A stretch of DNA of 64,000 nucleotides from Synanceia verrucosa (Eukaryota > Chordata > Actinopteri > Perciformes > Synanceiidae). Shown piece after piece: positions 31,866 to 45,398 of the stretch. How positions within the stretch are numbered: the stretch's first letter is position 1; every line of letters starts with the position of its first letter. A model generated the notes under the pieces. It had not been told where the DNA came from and made no database searches. It saw only the letters and a program-made list of their open reading frames with translations. The position numbers and the translations under genes are program-made. The stretch lies in assembly GCA_029721515.1 (NCBI GenBank), contig CM056563.1, positions 16,620,454-16,684,453 of the forward strand, in the 5' to 3' direction.

Positions 31866-34800
31866 ATGAGCGGTAAGTCAACAAATGCGCTCTTTATCAG
31901 TGTTTTCAGTTTGTTGAAATGTTTCTCAGGCAAATGATTGACAGACTTTCAGCTATTTGTCAGTCAGTCGTTGTAAAAGTGTGTCCTACCTTCGGGTATA
32001 AGGTCTAACGTCCGGGTCCTGGTTTGTGTCAACAAAATGAAATAAATTATTTATGATGAATAAATTATTTTAATTCCCTCATGTCAGTAATCTACCACGT
32101 TATGTACAATCCCTTGTCATGATCTTTTTCTCTATAAACAGACAGACAGACTGACAGTCTGTGAAAAGTGATGAATTTATGACAACTAATCGTTCAAGTT
32201 GCCTTGGTTTTTGCATCCATTTTCAGTTGATTTGTTGATTTGAGGGATGTTAAATACAAAACTGCATCTCACATTTATTAAAACCGACACACATGACTTT
32301 CACTCAGACTCCAATCTTTTTTGATATAAAAAATATAATTGTAAAAGCTGTTTTTTTTCCTCAAATCTGAATCTGAATGTCTTATCAGCAGATGTGTAGT
32401 TTTGCATCATGCTTTTAATCATTATTATTATTATTATTATAAGTAGTAGTAGTAGTATCTGAAGAGAAAGCGGATTTTGCAGTGCAGATCATTTTTCAAC
32501 AGTTTTAACTGAATCTTTGTTTTAATTTGGGTTGTATCCAATTCTTTTCTAACTCTAGGTAATGGTAGATACTGGACCCTAATTTAGATGAGTGTTATCC
32601 ACTGTTTTTAGTATCAGGAGGAGGAGTTCAGTGGTAATCGCATGAGGACAACGTCTTGGTAGTGTTTGTCGGTAATGACTGAGATTCCAGAGCATCCAAA
32701 CCTGCCTCAACCTGCCTGTCAGCTCAGATCAGGGTGATCAGCTGCCTCACTCTCATCAGCTGTAGCCTACATCACACTAAACACAGCATTCTCACCATGG
32801 ACTAATCTAAAGGTTGTTTCTATCATTTATCACCTAGAGAGTGGTTGCTTTACATTTCTTTCTTAAACTGATCAGCAGCCAAAAAAAGTGTTTCATACTG
32901 CAGTGAGATGAGAAAGAAAAGGGTGACTTACATGCCTCTGTGATTACAAATTAGATTTTTAAAACAATCAAAATGATGCATGTGTTTCTGCCTGTAGAAC
33001 CAGCACACATTTGGGGGGGCTTATGTTGTTAGATAATGTGCCTTGTTCAGTTATTTCTGTTTGTAAAAGCATCACTGATCAACCATTCTATATTATATTG
33101 TTACACCAGGGTTAGATATGAGTTCATACAGCATGTAGCTGGTTTCACCAGACTCCTGCGGTGGCAGTTGTTCACTTTCTCTCATTGTCTCCTCCACAGT
33201 GTGAAGTAAATCAGGCTGGGGGAGCTTTTGTCCGCAGCCTTATTGTGTGTTTTAGGTGTGCAATATGAGTCACGCCAGTATTTTCATTCCTGTGCTCTGA
33301 GGCACTGACCCATAAAGTGTCCTCCCCTCTGCAGTTTATGACCCTCGTATCAGCAGACTGCTGTTGTTATATGAACTCATACTGCAGGTTCTTGTTCATT
33401 TGTTGTATAAACACTTATAGGCTTTAAGATAATCAGAGTGTCCTTCTTATGTGAGATTTAACACCATGTCTGCTCTCTGAGGGGCAAATGCCATTTACTG
33501 TTGTATTTTGGTGGGATTAATGTCCCTCAGCAGAAGGAAGACTTCCCATAATGAGTCCTGTCTCACTCCTTCACCATGCAACCTATAAACCCATAATCTT
33601 GTAGCACCTTTAAGAATTACCTCTGTTAGGTATCCATTCAGTGTTTGACAAAGAGGACCTTTATGTTTTTCACTTAAATTAAGAGGAATATATAAATATT
33701 TCACTAAGGAGCCTAACGTTTGCTTCTGATGTCTTATCTTGAAAAGCAGACAGACTGCGGTTGTTCAGAAACCACAGTGGCGATATGCTGTAATGACCAA
33801 CTTTGAGAGCTGTCAGACAAAAACTAATTCTGATGGAATTCTCCACACAGACAAACTATTAAGTGAAGGTTTGGATATTAAATGTGGCTGTCAGAGCTGA
33901 AGTGTAATGGTCAAAAGCCCTCGTCCTGTCTTGATGCCCCTAGATGGATGAAAAAAAAAAAATTAAAAGGTGGCCTTTAAATTATTATTTTTTAAATACT
34001 AAAAAGTCTTCCTGTCTGTCAGTGCACAAATATTATTGACAGTACTCAAACTTCCTTAGCAGCTTGTGTATTTCTCTTGCAGGTGTCACAGTTTGGCCAG
34101 AGGAAGGAGATATAGCTCAGGAGGAGGTGCAATCTACTCCCTCCTGGTCAGAGGAGCGCTGTGAGGAGCTCTGGGAGCGAGTGGAGGGGGTACGGCACAA
34201 GCTCACACGCATCCTCAACCCGGCCAAACTCACCCCGTATCTGCGCCAGTGCAAGGTCATCGACGAGCAGGATGAAGATGAAGTGCTCAACTCCACACAG
34301 TACCCACTGCGCATCAGCAAGGCCGGTGAGAGGAGCAGAGAGTCATTTCAAAATATGTCAACATCACATCAGCTTTCATCATTTTTATTTCACATTAAAA
34401 ACCATGCATGTTGGTTGTGCATATCAGCTAAAAATCTCTTTTTGAGACATTTCACATCATAAAACTGTAATATCCCAGCCCGGGGCCTTTCTGTGTGGAG
34501 TTTGCATGTTCTCCCCGTGTCTGTTTGGGTTCTCTCCGGGTACTCCGGCTTCCTCCCACCATCCAAAAACATGCATGGGGAATAGGTTAATTGGCTGATT
34601 TAAATTGACCGTAGGTGTGAATGTGAGTGTGAGTGGTTGTCTGTCTCTATGCGTCCTGTGATGAACTGGAGACTTGTCCAGGGTGTACCCTGCCTTTCAC
34701 CCTAAGACAGCTGGAATAGGCTCCAGCCCCCCGTGACCCTATGTGAGGATAAGCGGTAGAAAATGGATGGATGGATGGATGGATGGATTTTAAACTCTCA

Positions 34801-37800
34801 TTACAAAATACTTCTTTTGTGATGTTACATTTCACTTAAGTGACTGAAATTCAAATTCAAGAGACTATGAGTTTTGAGGTTAAAGAGACAGCTCAACAGG
34901 AAGTTGTTATTGTTATTGTAGTTTGCCTGTTGATTTGATCCGTTTACTAATGCAGTAAACAGGTGCAGCAGCTCATGGATGCAAATAAGGTAGGTCACTT
35001 CCCAGAGTCATAACTCAGATTAATCTAATACACATATTTTAGAGTGACACTGAGGGTTGGCTTAAAGTCCATAAAACTGTTTACAAATCAGAGATAAAGA
35101 CGTTCCTCATAACTTGAAAACTTGGCTCAGAAGTTTTCACCAGAATCAAATCAAACTAGTGATAACTGTGCACAGCCATGGATAGCTATTTTCCAATGAG
35201 GATGCAAAGTAATCCTGCAAATTACTTTGGTGCCAATTTGCTAATATGCTAAAAAATATCTCTTATGGGATCGATAAAGTATGTGTTGTTCTTTATCATC
35301 ATGAAAATATATGCTGCTTTATTGGACAAACAGCATTTGTTTTCTGGTCTTTATCAGATGAATGACATCACATTGTGCAATATGGTCTTTACTAATGATC
35401 CAAAACACATGACTGGAAGACATGAAGGTAATCTACAGTCGTACTGCTTTGAAAATGGGGAGCAGAACATTGTATGCAGTAGGGTTTTGTAAAAGACAAC
35501 ATGTGTGATTGTCGTCAGAGAGAAACAGATGGGTCAAGATAAATGGTGCTGTGAGAGGAACAGGCAGGAACAAAGGAGAGTAAAGATGAAAGACAGACTA
35601 AGGGGAGTGAGAGGTGATAAAGATGAAGGAGAGATGTTGCAAGTAAAGACGGGATGAAGACGAGCACCAGGTTCACTGCTCATACTAGAGCCACTCATTC
35701 ATCATAGTCCTGTTTGAAATAGCTGTGTAGCTAGAGTGTTAACTACTCTCACATCAAAGCATCTTTGTGGTTAAACTGTTTCAGCTTTGATAGTTTATAG
35801 CACCAAAATGCTGACATGAGCTATAGTTGTATGATAGTGATTCATTTTTTTTGTTGAACAGGTCGTTTGCTGGACATTCTGCGAGGTCAGGGCCAGCGAG
35901 GCCTTCAAGCCTTCATGGAGTCACTGGAGTTTTACCACCCAGACCAGTACACACAGCTGACCGGAGAACAGCCCACACAGCGATGCTCCCTCATACTGGG
36001 TAAGTGAGGATCCATGACGTGGAGGACAGAGGTGTGGACTTGAGTTTGACTTCAGGCTTGAAAAAAATACTTACATGGCATGTGAAAATGTCCTGTGAAT
36101 AAGGCCTTTGAATATGCAGCACCAACAGAAAGACCAGGACATTTGATGTGTTTTTGAGTAAATAAAGCAATAATAATAATAATATAATGTAATAATAATG
36201 TTATGCAAAAAGAGCTAATAAAAGAACATTTTATTGTGGTATGAGAAGTTCCATGAAAAGAAGCATTTGGTGGGTTTGAAGAATAATATAATGTATGCAG
36301 GAAATAAACGCTATAAAATAAAGTATAACTATGTTAGTAGTTTCATTTTTAGACAGTACATTGAGTTTCGATCATAAATTTCAAGCTCTAAATGCAAAGT
36401 TTATGGCTTCAGACATTCAAAAACATACATATTAAAATACCAAATCCTAAAATACATAATAAAATCAGTGCTTATTATGATGCTTAAGAAAAGAAGGGTG
36501 TTTTAACAAGCAGAACATAATGAAAGGATTTTGGACATTTGGCACCAATGGTCTCTAAGACAAAGACACAGTGGGGCCAGAATGGGAACTTGTTATGACA
36601 AAAGTGAACTGGGTACATTTTGACTTGGGCAGCATCTCTGTGTTCGTATATAATATACAAGGTTTCAGTACACACTGATATTTATAATGCTTGTCACACA
36701 TATTCATACATCCATCTCGTTACACTTTAAAAGAAGCCTGTGTGGCTCTCTGCATGTGAACACCCTCCAGTACCATGACCTGTAACATCCACCTGGCTTT
36801 GCTCCCCAGATGAGGAAGGTCCAGAGGGTTTGACCCAGTTTCTGCTTCTGGAGGTGCGTAAACTGAGGGAGCAGCTTCGAAACACCCGCATGTGTGAGCG
36901 CCGCTTGTCTCAGCGCTGCCGGGTGGCGGAGGAGGAACGCAGCCGCGCCGAACGTAAAGCTCAGGAGTTACGTCAGGACAGACTGCAGTTAGAGAGGTTT
37001 GTCTTTATTCTGCATATATTCACTAAATTCATGGGTCATGGGAGAAATTTTCTCTGACAGCTGAGTCAGGTATTTTCTCTTGTTAATGGCATCATGTATG
37101 GCTGTCAGTTACTTTGGGTTTCTACCAAGGGAGGTGAGAACGCTTCACTTTCTTTGGACGAATATCTCCTGTAATTTAGAGACTGAGATTCCATTTTAGG
37201 GTTTGGGGTTATGTATCTTATTCAAGGACACCACAGCACATTATTGTTGGAGGCAGGAATCAAACCAGCTACCTTCTGTTGTACCACTGAGCCACAGCCA
37301 CCCCACTGGGGAAAGGAAAGAGGTTGTGCTCACCAGATGATTTGTGATCTCCAGGTTTCGTCAAGACTGGGAATCGGCCAGCCGAGAGCTGGGCAAGCTG
37401 AAGGACAGGCACCTGGAGCAGGCGGTGAAGTACTCCAGGGCCCTGGAGGAACAAGGCAAGGCCTCAGCCCATGAGAGAGAACTACTGAGGCAGGTAGGTC
37501 GGTCAGATTTGTAATTTGGTTTTCATTTATCTTAGAAGGATTAAAGAGAGTGTATATTGTGTTCTACCACGGAGCTAGTAGTACCTAGGAGTTGTCTAAC
37601 ACAAGTCCTTCACTGAGGAAAGGATGAGTCATGTCTCACACCACATTCCTCAGTTGATCCTGACTCTAAAAGCAGCTGTGTGCTTGCTGCAAATTTTGCC
37701 AATAATAGTGATTTTCTCCTCACGAGTCCCCCAACTTGTTGAAAGTGTTGACTGAGGTGCGCCAGCGTACAAAAAAGCGAGACATTTCTTTTATTTGATG

Positions 37801-40800
37801 GGACGATAAGGGGAGCAAATAACAGAAGCTGAGACAGCTCGAGCAAAAGTGCTTAAGCTGGCATCCAGCTGTAATATGAGAAATGAAACGTGGTAGAACT
37901 GTAGATGTAATCAGCCTCCGCTGTGTGCTGTCACAACATGTCAACCATGCTGCTGAGGTATGAACCACTTTGTCTGGGAATACTTGGAAATATTTGTGGT
38001 TATTTTTTCCTTAAATGAGGGTGATATTAAAAACCAACTGTGTTACATTATGTGCCGTGTGCCTGCTAATAGGAATGTAGTAGGTATGATAAACACTTTT
38101 ACCTTTATTTACCACCAAATCGTTTGTTCCTTGAATATAAGTTTGGAAAGATGTGTTTGTACCACAAATGTTTTGTTAGCCATATCATTGCATTTTAAAT
38201 ATGTTTCACAACAGCAGATTAATTGTTGAAAATGACATGTCTATATTTCAATAAATCAGGGTATGTCATTATGGCTGCTTTGTTTGTTCTCCATACAGGT
38301 AGAGGAGCTGAAGTCCAGGTTGGCAGAGGTAGACAAACAAATGATGAATACTACTGGGAATACCACACCAGTAAGAAGAAACAGTTTGCTCTCTAATGCA
38401 GTAAATGGTTCGCCACCTGCTTTGCCACAAAAGCCACTGCACTGTGCTGAAGTGCAGAAAGCTGAGAACACAGAAACCCAGATGAGGGACTCGGTTCCTG
38501 CCACTGGAGTCATAGTATGTTTGTAAATTTATGATTATTACGGTACAGTGTTTTTTTTTCTCGTGTTGTGTCTAAACATGCAGTGTTATATGTTTGACAA
38601 ATGTGCTTTGTGCTGTTTCCCCCAGGCTTTGGTGGATATCCTGCAGCAGGACCGCAGGGAGGCTGCAGAGCAGAGACAGGAGCTTTGTGATGTCATTAGC
38701 AGACTGCAGGGGGAGCTGCAGGGCACTGAGGAGCACTGGGAGAGGGTGAACAGTTGTTATAAATGATATTTTAACATTTAGGGAGACCCACTGGCAGAAA
38801 TGGAATAATATTGGCACAGTAACATAACAACTATTAAGTTTTCATTACCTCAGAATGAGCCATTTATATGTTCACTTCACAGAGCTGGCTGCTGTGTTTC
38901 TACAGTAGCCCTGAACAGAAAAAACAGATGTTGTTCATTTGCATTTTCACAATTTTGTGCCAAACGCTGTAGTTTTTCTACATGCTTGGCACACTGGTGA
39001 AGTTTTATTTGAACGCATTGCACCTTTAAGATAATAGTTTGTTACTTAAATCGGTTGTTAAAAGTTTGGCGCACTGCACTGCCAAAGTCGGTATCTTATT
39101 TCTTTTCTGCCTTTGGTTTTAACCGTAAACTGTGTAAACTTGCAGCTGGAGTCGCAGTGCGAGCAGCTACAGCTAAAAGTGAGAACTCTGCAGCTGGACT
39201 GGGAAACTGAACAAAAGAGGAGTGTGTCCTATTTCAACCAGATCATGGAGCTGGAAAAGGAGAGAGACCAGGTCAGTGTGAACCCAAATTACATAAAGGC
39301 ATATTTATAGTTTGTTCTTGTGTTGGAATTTTTTTACACCGTGCAAACTAATTTCCTGTCTTTCAGGCTCTGCGTAGTCGAGACAGCCTGCAGTTGGAGT
39401 ACACCGACTGCCTGCTGGATAAGAACCGTCTGCGTAAACGCATTGCAGAGCTGCAGGCCAACCTGGAGCAGCAGCAGAGGGAGCTGGAGAGAGAGAGGGA
39501 GAGGAGCCGGGAGCAGAGCAGCTCCTGTCTGCACTGTGTGAGTTAATACAAGAGCACAGCAAGTTCAGAGTGCCTCACTGTCTTCCCACTGCAACCAGAG
39601 AGCTTTTAAAACATACACTATTCACTGTGCCCCCCAGTCCCACTTGTCCCTGTGCAGTGAGGACCAGTGCTACGGTCCCTGCTGTTCCCTCGGCCTGGAC
39701 CTGAGACCCCAGGCCAATGGCACTCGCCTGCTGCTACGAAAGGTCAGGACTGTTTACGATTAAACTGTTGCTTTACTCACAGTAACAGCAGTGTCTGTAG
39801 TCAGGATTTAAATTAGAATTAGTCAGAATATTTGTGAACCATTGTCTCCATGGCACACAGACTGTAATAACATGTTGTCTCACATTGATATTACGGTATG
39901 CGAGGTATGTAGCTTTTGGACTGCAAAATAATTTTCTCAGCTAGACTAGAATCTTATTATGATCTAGATTCTGAGATGTTTTAGTTGGATGTATTGAACT
40001 GTTAGCGTGTTGGTACCTGCTGCACAATACCTCTGTAGCTGCGAGGTTGTAATTACTCACCTCTCTATGTCACAGACGCCATCAACAGGCCAAGCCAATG
40101 AAAACTCAGAGGGTGAGTCATGTGTACTTACACCTGGAAGATTATTTTGCACTGCAGAATACTTTATTTACCTCATGAACAATATTCATTCATATATTGT
40201 CTGCTCCTTCACAGATTCTCCCTCCAACTCAGAGGAGAATCTCCTCTCATCAGTGAGTAGCACAGCTTCACAACATAGGAGAAGAAAAGAGAAAGAATGA
40301 AAAGACAATCAGTGTGTTTTTATTAACCCCTCACAGACAGAGGACAACGAAAAGGAAATAAATCGTCTCTCCACATTCCCCTTTCCTCCGTGTATGAACT
40401 CCATCAACCGACGATTCAACACAGAGTGAGTTTATCAGCCCCACAGGCCTGTTTCAGCTAGCTATTTCATTTTTATCATCATCCCTGTTTTTCTGCTCTC
40501 AAAAAGGTTTGACTTGGAGTCATGGGGCAGTGATGAGAATGAAAACATTACAGGTATGTTTGATTCTGTCATATATTTGATTGTGTCATAGTTTTCTTTG
40601 TGAAGAAAACGAAGACCCAAGTCCCAAGTCAAGATAAGTCATAAGCCGTCAGCCATGTAGAAAAAAACACGTGAAAATGATTGTCTATGAATGTCAGTCA
40701 AAGTAGAATCAAACAAACCAGAGAAGGTGCTGGGCCTAGTTCTGGTTATGAGCGTACTGTAGGTTATGACGGTGTCTGGTGGTTCAGGTGAGCAGATTGA

Positions 40801-43800
40801 ACCTTCATTGTGGGATTCCTGGAACTCTCTCCATTCTCATCTCTTCCCACCTGACCTGGTCAACATGCCTGCAGTCACTTCACACCAACCCACTCCTCAT
40901 GCTCCCAGGTACAACATCATCATTTTGACACCTGCAGCTGACAGCCACTGTAAAACTGGTCAAAGCACTGGCATATGTGATAGCTTTCTTTGCCTTCCAG
41001 AACTGAGTACTGGCTGATGTTCATTTCATGACTGTTCCTCAACAGCACTCAATTGTGGAAGTTGTACTGCTCTTTGACATTTTTGCCTATGATGTCCATC
41101 ACGCCATCCTCATCTATTGCTGCCCTTCCAACCATTTCTCAGGATGCCTTCCCGCTCTCCATCCTCAAGCCCCCCTGTCTCACCAAAGCGCGGTAGAGCC
41201 AGTCTAGCTGACGATATCACAATAGTCGGGGGAAACCAAACAGGAATCTTCATCAGCCATGTGAGAGCTGGTTCCCCAGCTGAACAATGTGGACTGAAGG
41301 AGGGCAGTGAGCTGCTGGAGGTGTGTGTCTGTATACTTATTACCTCCATCAAGGAGGTTATGTTTTCACCGGGATTTGTTTATTTGTATGTTGGTTTGTT
41401 GTTTTGCAAAATAACTCAAAAAGTTGTGGACGGATTTTGACAAAATTTTCAGGGTTGGTCAGAAGTGGCCTAAGTTAAAACTGATTAATTTTTGGTGGTG
41501 ATCGGATCTGATTCAGCGGCACCACCAAAAATGAATCAGTTTTAAGTTAGGCCACTTCCAGCCAATCCTGAAAATTTTGTCAAAAACTGTCTGTAACTTT
41601 TTGAGTTACTTTGCAAACCGACAAACCAACAAACCAACAAATAAATAAACAAGCCCCGGTGAAAACATAACCTCCTTGGTGGTGGAGGTAACTTTAAATG
41701 AATAAAACAAAAAGTTGCCGCCGCCGCCTTGGCGGATGTCTGTGCTCAAGTGAACATTATGGTTCTGTCTGCAGGTGTGTGAATTTGTACAAAGTCCTTT
41801 ATTGCTAAACATAACATAAGGTGGGGACTTAACATGCAGTTGTCGCTCCATGTTGTCCAGTTGGAGCGGGTTCTGTTCGGTGGGGGCAGCGTGCTGCTGG
41901 GCCAGTGCACTGCTGAGGTAGCCCACTTTTCTCTGCAGTGGTGGGCTGAGCCTTCAGCGCTCAAATACCAGAGCAACCCAGTGGGTGAGTCTGTTTTTGT
42001 CAGAGATTTGAAAACACAATATAAAACAGTAACCCTGTTTTCTTGAAACCTTCATATTATGGTCATTTTTGTCTCAGAGTGGTGAGACTAACCTGTCCCC
42101 TCGTCTGTCCTCTGTCCTCAGCATACTCCAAACTGTGCTCCCAGCTCCAGTCTCCTACTTTTATGGGTGCAGACTCCTTCTATGTACGCGTCAATCTCAA
42201 CATGGAGCCTCACGGTGACCCGCCGTCTCTGGGCGTGTCCTGTGATGACATTATACATGTCACAGACACAAGATACAATGGAAAATACCATTGGCACTGT
42301 TCTCTGGTGGACCCTCGCACAGCCAAGCCCCAGCAGGCAGGAACCATGCCCAACTACAACAGGTACAGTTCGACCTTGATTTGGCTGCCATATTATCGCA
42401 GACCTATCTCACTAAAGTGCCCTTTTGGGAAACAAAAATGCATGCTAAAGTGCCTCCCTGTTTTGCAAAACACGCTAAATTGCCCTCTTCAGTGGCGAGA
42501 ACACACTGTAGGTGCCCTTTTTTCACCCCTGTCCTTCAAAAAGTCTATGCATGCCACTGTTTGAAAGATAAACATAATAGCATGTTAAGGGTAAGAACCA
42601 CATTTTAATTATGTAGAATTAGAAGTGTAAATGATAAATGTTTTCTATCTCAGGGCACAACAGTTGTTACTTTTGAGACTACGAAATATGGCCCTGGAGC
42701 AAAAGGACTTCAAAAGGAAGGTCAGTCTGCTTGAAGTGGCAGCAGTTTCACTTTCTGTCACTGTGCTGAACCAAACTAGAACAGAACATGTTTATTTTCC
42801 CCCATGTAGTTCTTGAAGAAAGCATCTGGACGTGTACGACTGGTGAAGGCAGTCGATCCTTCTTGTCGTGGGAATGGCTCTGGCCAGCAGGTCCTTTACA
42901 CACTCAACAAACGTAAGATCCACAGTGTTTCTGTGTGATATTTTTCAGTATCTTTGACAGTCTGTGCAATTGGCATCAATATTACCTTCTTGTGTCACCT
43001 CAGGTCACGAGGAGCACTTGATCCCATACAGTTTAGTGCAGCCGGTGCAAGTTCAAACTAAGCGGCCAGTCATCTTCTCCCCCTCTCTCCTCTCCCGTGG
43101 TCTCATAGAGAGGCTGCTGCAACCAGCAGAGTCTGGTTTAAAGTTCAACACCTGCCCACCGGGTATGTACACACACTTAGTCACACACACAAAAGGTTGT
43201 TAATTCTTCATTTGACCATCACATAATACATCACAGCTCCCCCTGTTTCCTGTGATTTGCAGAGCCTATCCAGGCTTCAGAGCGACGAGACAAGAGAGTG
43301 TTTCTGTTGGATTCCTGCAGTCCAGATCAGGCTCTGGGAATACGGCTGCAGTCAATACAGGACATCATCAGCCAGGTAATTAAAAAAACACACACACATC
43401 ATGATTGAAATCATCTCAAAGCACAAACATCCCAAGTCTCTCTCAAAGGAAAGTAAGAACAATGTTTATGGGTGAAATTAATACTCAGACAGAGCTATGT
43501 TGTTTGTTACCCGTTCATTTTATAGAGAGAGATGTTCATGGTAATACTAATGAATGCGCAATGAATGCACATTTTCACACGTTGTCCAAATCTCCCCTTT
43601 GTCTCAGGATAAGCACTGTCTGCTGGAGCTGGGGCTGCCCAGTGTTGAGGGCTTATTGAGACAGGGGATTTACCCCATCGTCATCTATATCCGCCCTAAG
43701 AACAAAAAGCACAAGAAGCTGAGGTAAGTTTGTGTTTATTATACAGTAAACTCAGTGCTACAAGTACATAGCAACATAGCAACATGATGGTGTGTTATCC

Positions 43801-44120
43801 ATATCCATTCACATTGTAGGATGAGTACTACCTTACAGATATACAGTACAGACATATATATTTAAACCTATTTTACTCTAATCTGTTACATATGACACCA
43901 CACTTGAAACAGGAAGTTGTTTCCAAGGTGTGGCGAGGAAAGCATGATGGAGGAAGTGTGCCAGGCTGAGGAGCTGCAGCTGGAGGTGCTTCCCCTGCTC
44001 TACCATACCCTGGAGCCCAACACCTGGAGCTGCACTGATGAGCTGCTGGCAGCCATACGCAGCACCATCCACAGCCAACAGAGGGCAGTGGCATGGATCG
44101 AACTGGACAGGCTGCAGTAG
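31866..44120 (+). CDS. card10: CARD10 (CARMA3): CARD, coiled coil, PDZ, SH3, guanylate-kinase-like scaffold
   Basis: Twenty-four exons: 31866-31872, 34083-34325, 35862-35999, 36810-36996, 37355-37493, 38299-38514, 38626-38745, 39146-39271, 39367-39537, 39638-39742, 40076-40112, 40215-40252, 40337-40425, 40507-40553, 40788-40908, 41143-41320, 41861-41984, 42122-42362, 42654-42720, 42810-42912, 43004-43162, 43263-43375, 43608-43723, 43913-44120. They total 3093 nt, 1030 aa, with no phase error. CARD about residues 22-118 (LNPAKLTPYLRQC), then DEEGPEGLTQFL, long coiled coils 130-450, a linker with KEINRLSTFPFPP, PDZ near 600-690, SH3 near 710-775 and a GUK-like end. CARMA3 links GPCR and growth-factor signals through BCL10 and MALT1 to NF-kB in non-haematopoietic cells. 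The first coding exon is only 7 nt. Confidence 0.93.
34083..35999 (+). CDS. card10: CARD10 exons 2-3 encoding the CARD
   Basis: Exon 34083-34325 carries the first CARD helices (ELWERVEGVRHKLTRILNPA, then TPYLRQCKVIDEQDEDEVLN). Exon 35862-35999 carries the rest (GRLLDILRGQGQRG, ALQAFMESLEF-like, YTQLTG). This domain nucleates BCL10 filaments. A SINE lies in the intron between them. Confidence 0.9.
34474..34788 (+). mobile_element. tRNA-derived SINE, copy 5 (5'-truncated), in CARD10 intron 2
   Basis: It starts at CCCGGGGCCTTTCTGTGTGG, just after the B-box position, and continues through the complete body to a (GGAT)n run ending at about 34787. The pol III promoter part is missing. Confidence 0.8.
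37206..37312. repeat. probable dispersed repeat fragment in a CARD10 intron
   Basis: Words TTCAAGGACACCACAGCA, GGAATCAAACCAGCTACCTT and ACCACTGAGCCACAGCC resemble the end of a common fish repeat (GAGCTACAGCC type). It lies 40-150 bp before the acceptor of exon 37355. There is no second clean copy in the window. Confidence 0.35.
41340..41691. mobile_element. fold-back element: long near-perfect inverted repeat in a CARD10 intron
   Basis: The left arm begins TACCTCCATCAAGGAGGTTA and the right arm, reverse complemented, begins TACCTCCACCACCAAGGAGG. Similarity then continues through about 160 bp per arm to a loop of about 20 bp near 41505-41522 (GATCGGATCTGATTCAGCGG). Even the small arm start (ACCTCC...GGAGGT) is itself palindromic. 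It has no coding capacity. Elements starting with AAGGAGGTTATGTTTTCACC are, as I recall, widespread in fish and marine invertebrates. Confidence 0.75.
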
Positions 44121-44171
44121 AAAAGAGAGGAAAAATAATGCTGTTCACACTGCAAACTATTCTCATCTTTG

Positions 44172-44177
44172 AATAAA
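44172..44177 (+). terminator. card10: CARD10 poly(A) signal
   Basis: AATAAA lies 52 bp after the stop codon, giving a very short 3' UTR if used. No other canonical signal is close by. Confidence 0.5.
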
Positions 44178-44179
44178 GA

Positions 44180-45380
44180 ATATGGCAGCTGGCAGCAGAC
44201 AACAAACCCATTTTTATGGCATTTGGGTCACTGGTCATTCAGTTAGGTTGTGAGTAGAAATCTACGCTGTCAGGACACAAAGAGGGATGAATTGTGTAAG
44301 TGAAGCGGACCATCACCTGTGCTGTGAGCAAATATACGTGTTGTAAGCATATGTAATATGTAAATATACCATGCTTTTTGGGCTGACATAATTTTTAAGA
44401 TATAAACCAATTATACTGATCATGCATAAAGGTATCAAACCAATATAACTGAAGTTGTATGAACATTTACACTGCACTGTACAACAGAAGCTGTATTTTT
44501 CTTTTGTCAACAGATTCAAAAATACAGTTCCACAATATTAGATTTTTACTTAACTTGTGTACTCAAATATACAAAAGCAGCTGTTTCAGACAAAAACTTG
44601 ATTTAATTATTTGGCATTGAAATAACACAGTGTTCTTCACAAAAATCCATACAGAGTGCACACTTACATGGAATAAATAGCTAAAACATGAAAAAGGCTG
44701 ACAATGTACCCTTTTTGCAGCTCTGAGAGGCAATCAGTTATATGGCCAGTTACAGCTTTGTGCAGGTAATATATTCACATCCTTGACCCATTTTTTTTCT
44801 ATTTTTTTCTTATATGTTTGTTTTGTAAATTTGGCTAGTTCAGCTGTTAGATATTGTTTTTAACATTAGTATGTAAATTAATCACACAGGAGTCACACGT
44901 CCTTGACTGAACATATAATCAAGAAGACTTAAATAAACAACAATGAAGTAACAAAATTTAAAATTTGGTTAGAATGATGTATAATTGTGGAACATTTCTT
45001 ATTATGTGCAAAAGACAAAATAAAAGAATCCTTTATTAGTCCCATGAACAGAACAGTTTGCAATGCTACAGCAGCAATGTGGACAGTACAACAATAACAA
45101 ACACGCCCAAAAAATATCAGTAAACTACGTATAAAAGTCTACTAAATAAACAACAAACCAGGTGAAAAATAAGTCGTCATTATACAACATAGGTGAACAC
45201 GATGGAATAACTGGTGCAATATAATAGTGATGAATATGAATATCTACTAAAAGCCTTTTTAACAGAGAGATGACTTTGACACATTTAGATTTACGGGTAT
45301 GAAATTGTCCAAGGAGGGGCATGACATTTGAAATTCATCAAAAATCCAATGAATGATGACCCATTTGTTTACCTTAGTGG
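44180..45380. other. intergenic between CARD10 and TNRC6B
   Basis: AT-rich, with no coding exon. At 44996-45110 AAAATAAAAGAATCCTTTATTAGTCCC and later words look like the inverted tail of a common fish retroelement (GGGAnnAATAAAG type); plus-strand relatives are near 35264 and 60340. The identification is tentative. Confidence 0.4.
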
Positions 45381-45390
45381 CCAGCGTGTA

Positions 45391-45398
45391 TGACGTCA
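45391..45398 (+). promoter_or_regulatory. tnrc6b: CRE site (TGACGTCA) in the TNRC6B promoter
   Basis: A perfect palindromic cAMP-response element, bound by CREB/ATF, lies a few hundred bp upstream of the inferred TNRC6B first exon. GC-rich, CpG-containing sequence begins here. An AAAATGGCCGAC word at about 45520 resembles a YY1 site. Confidence 0.5.
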
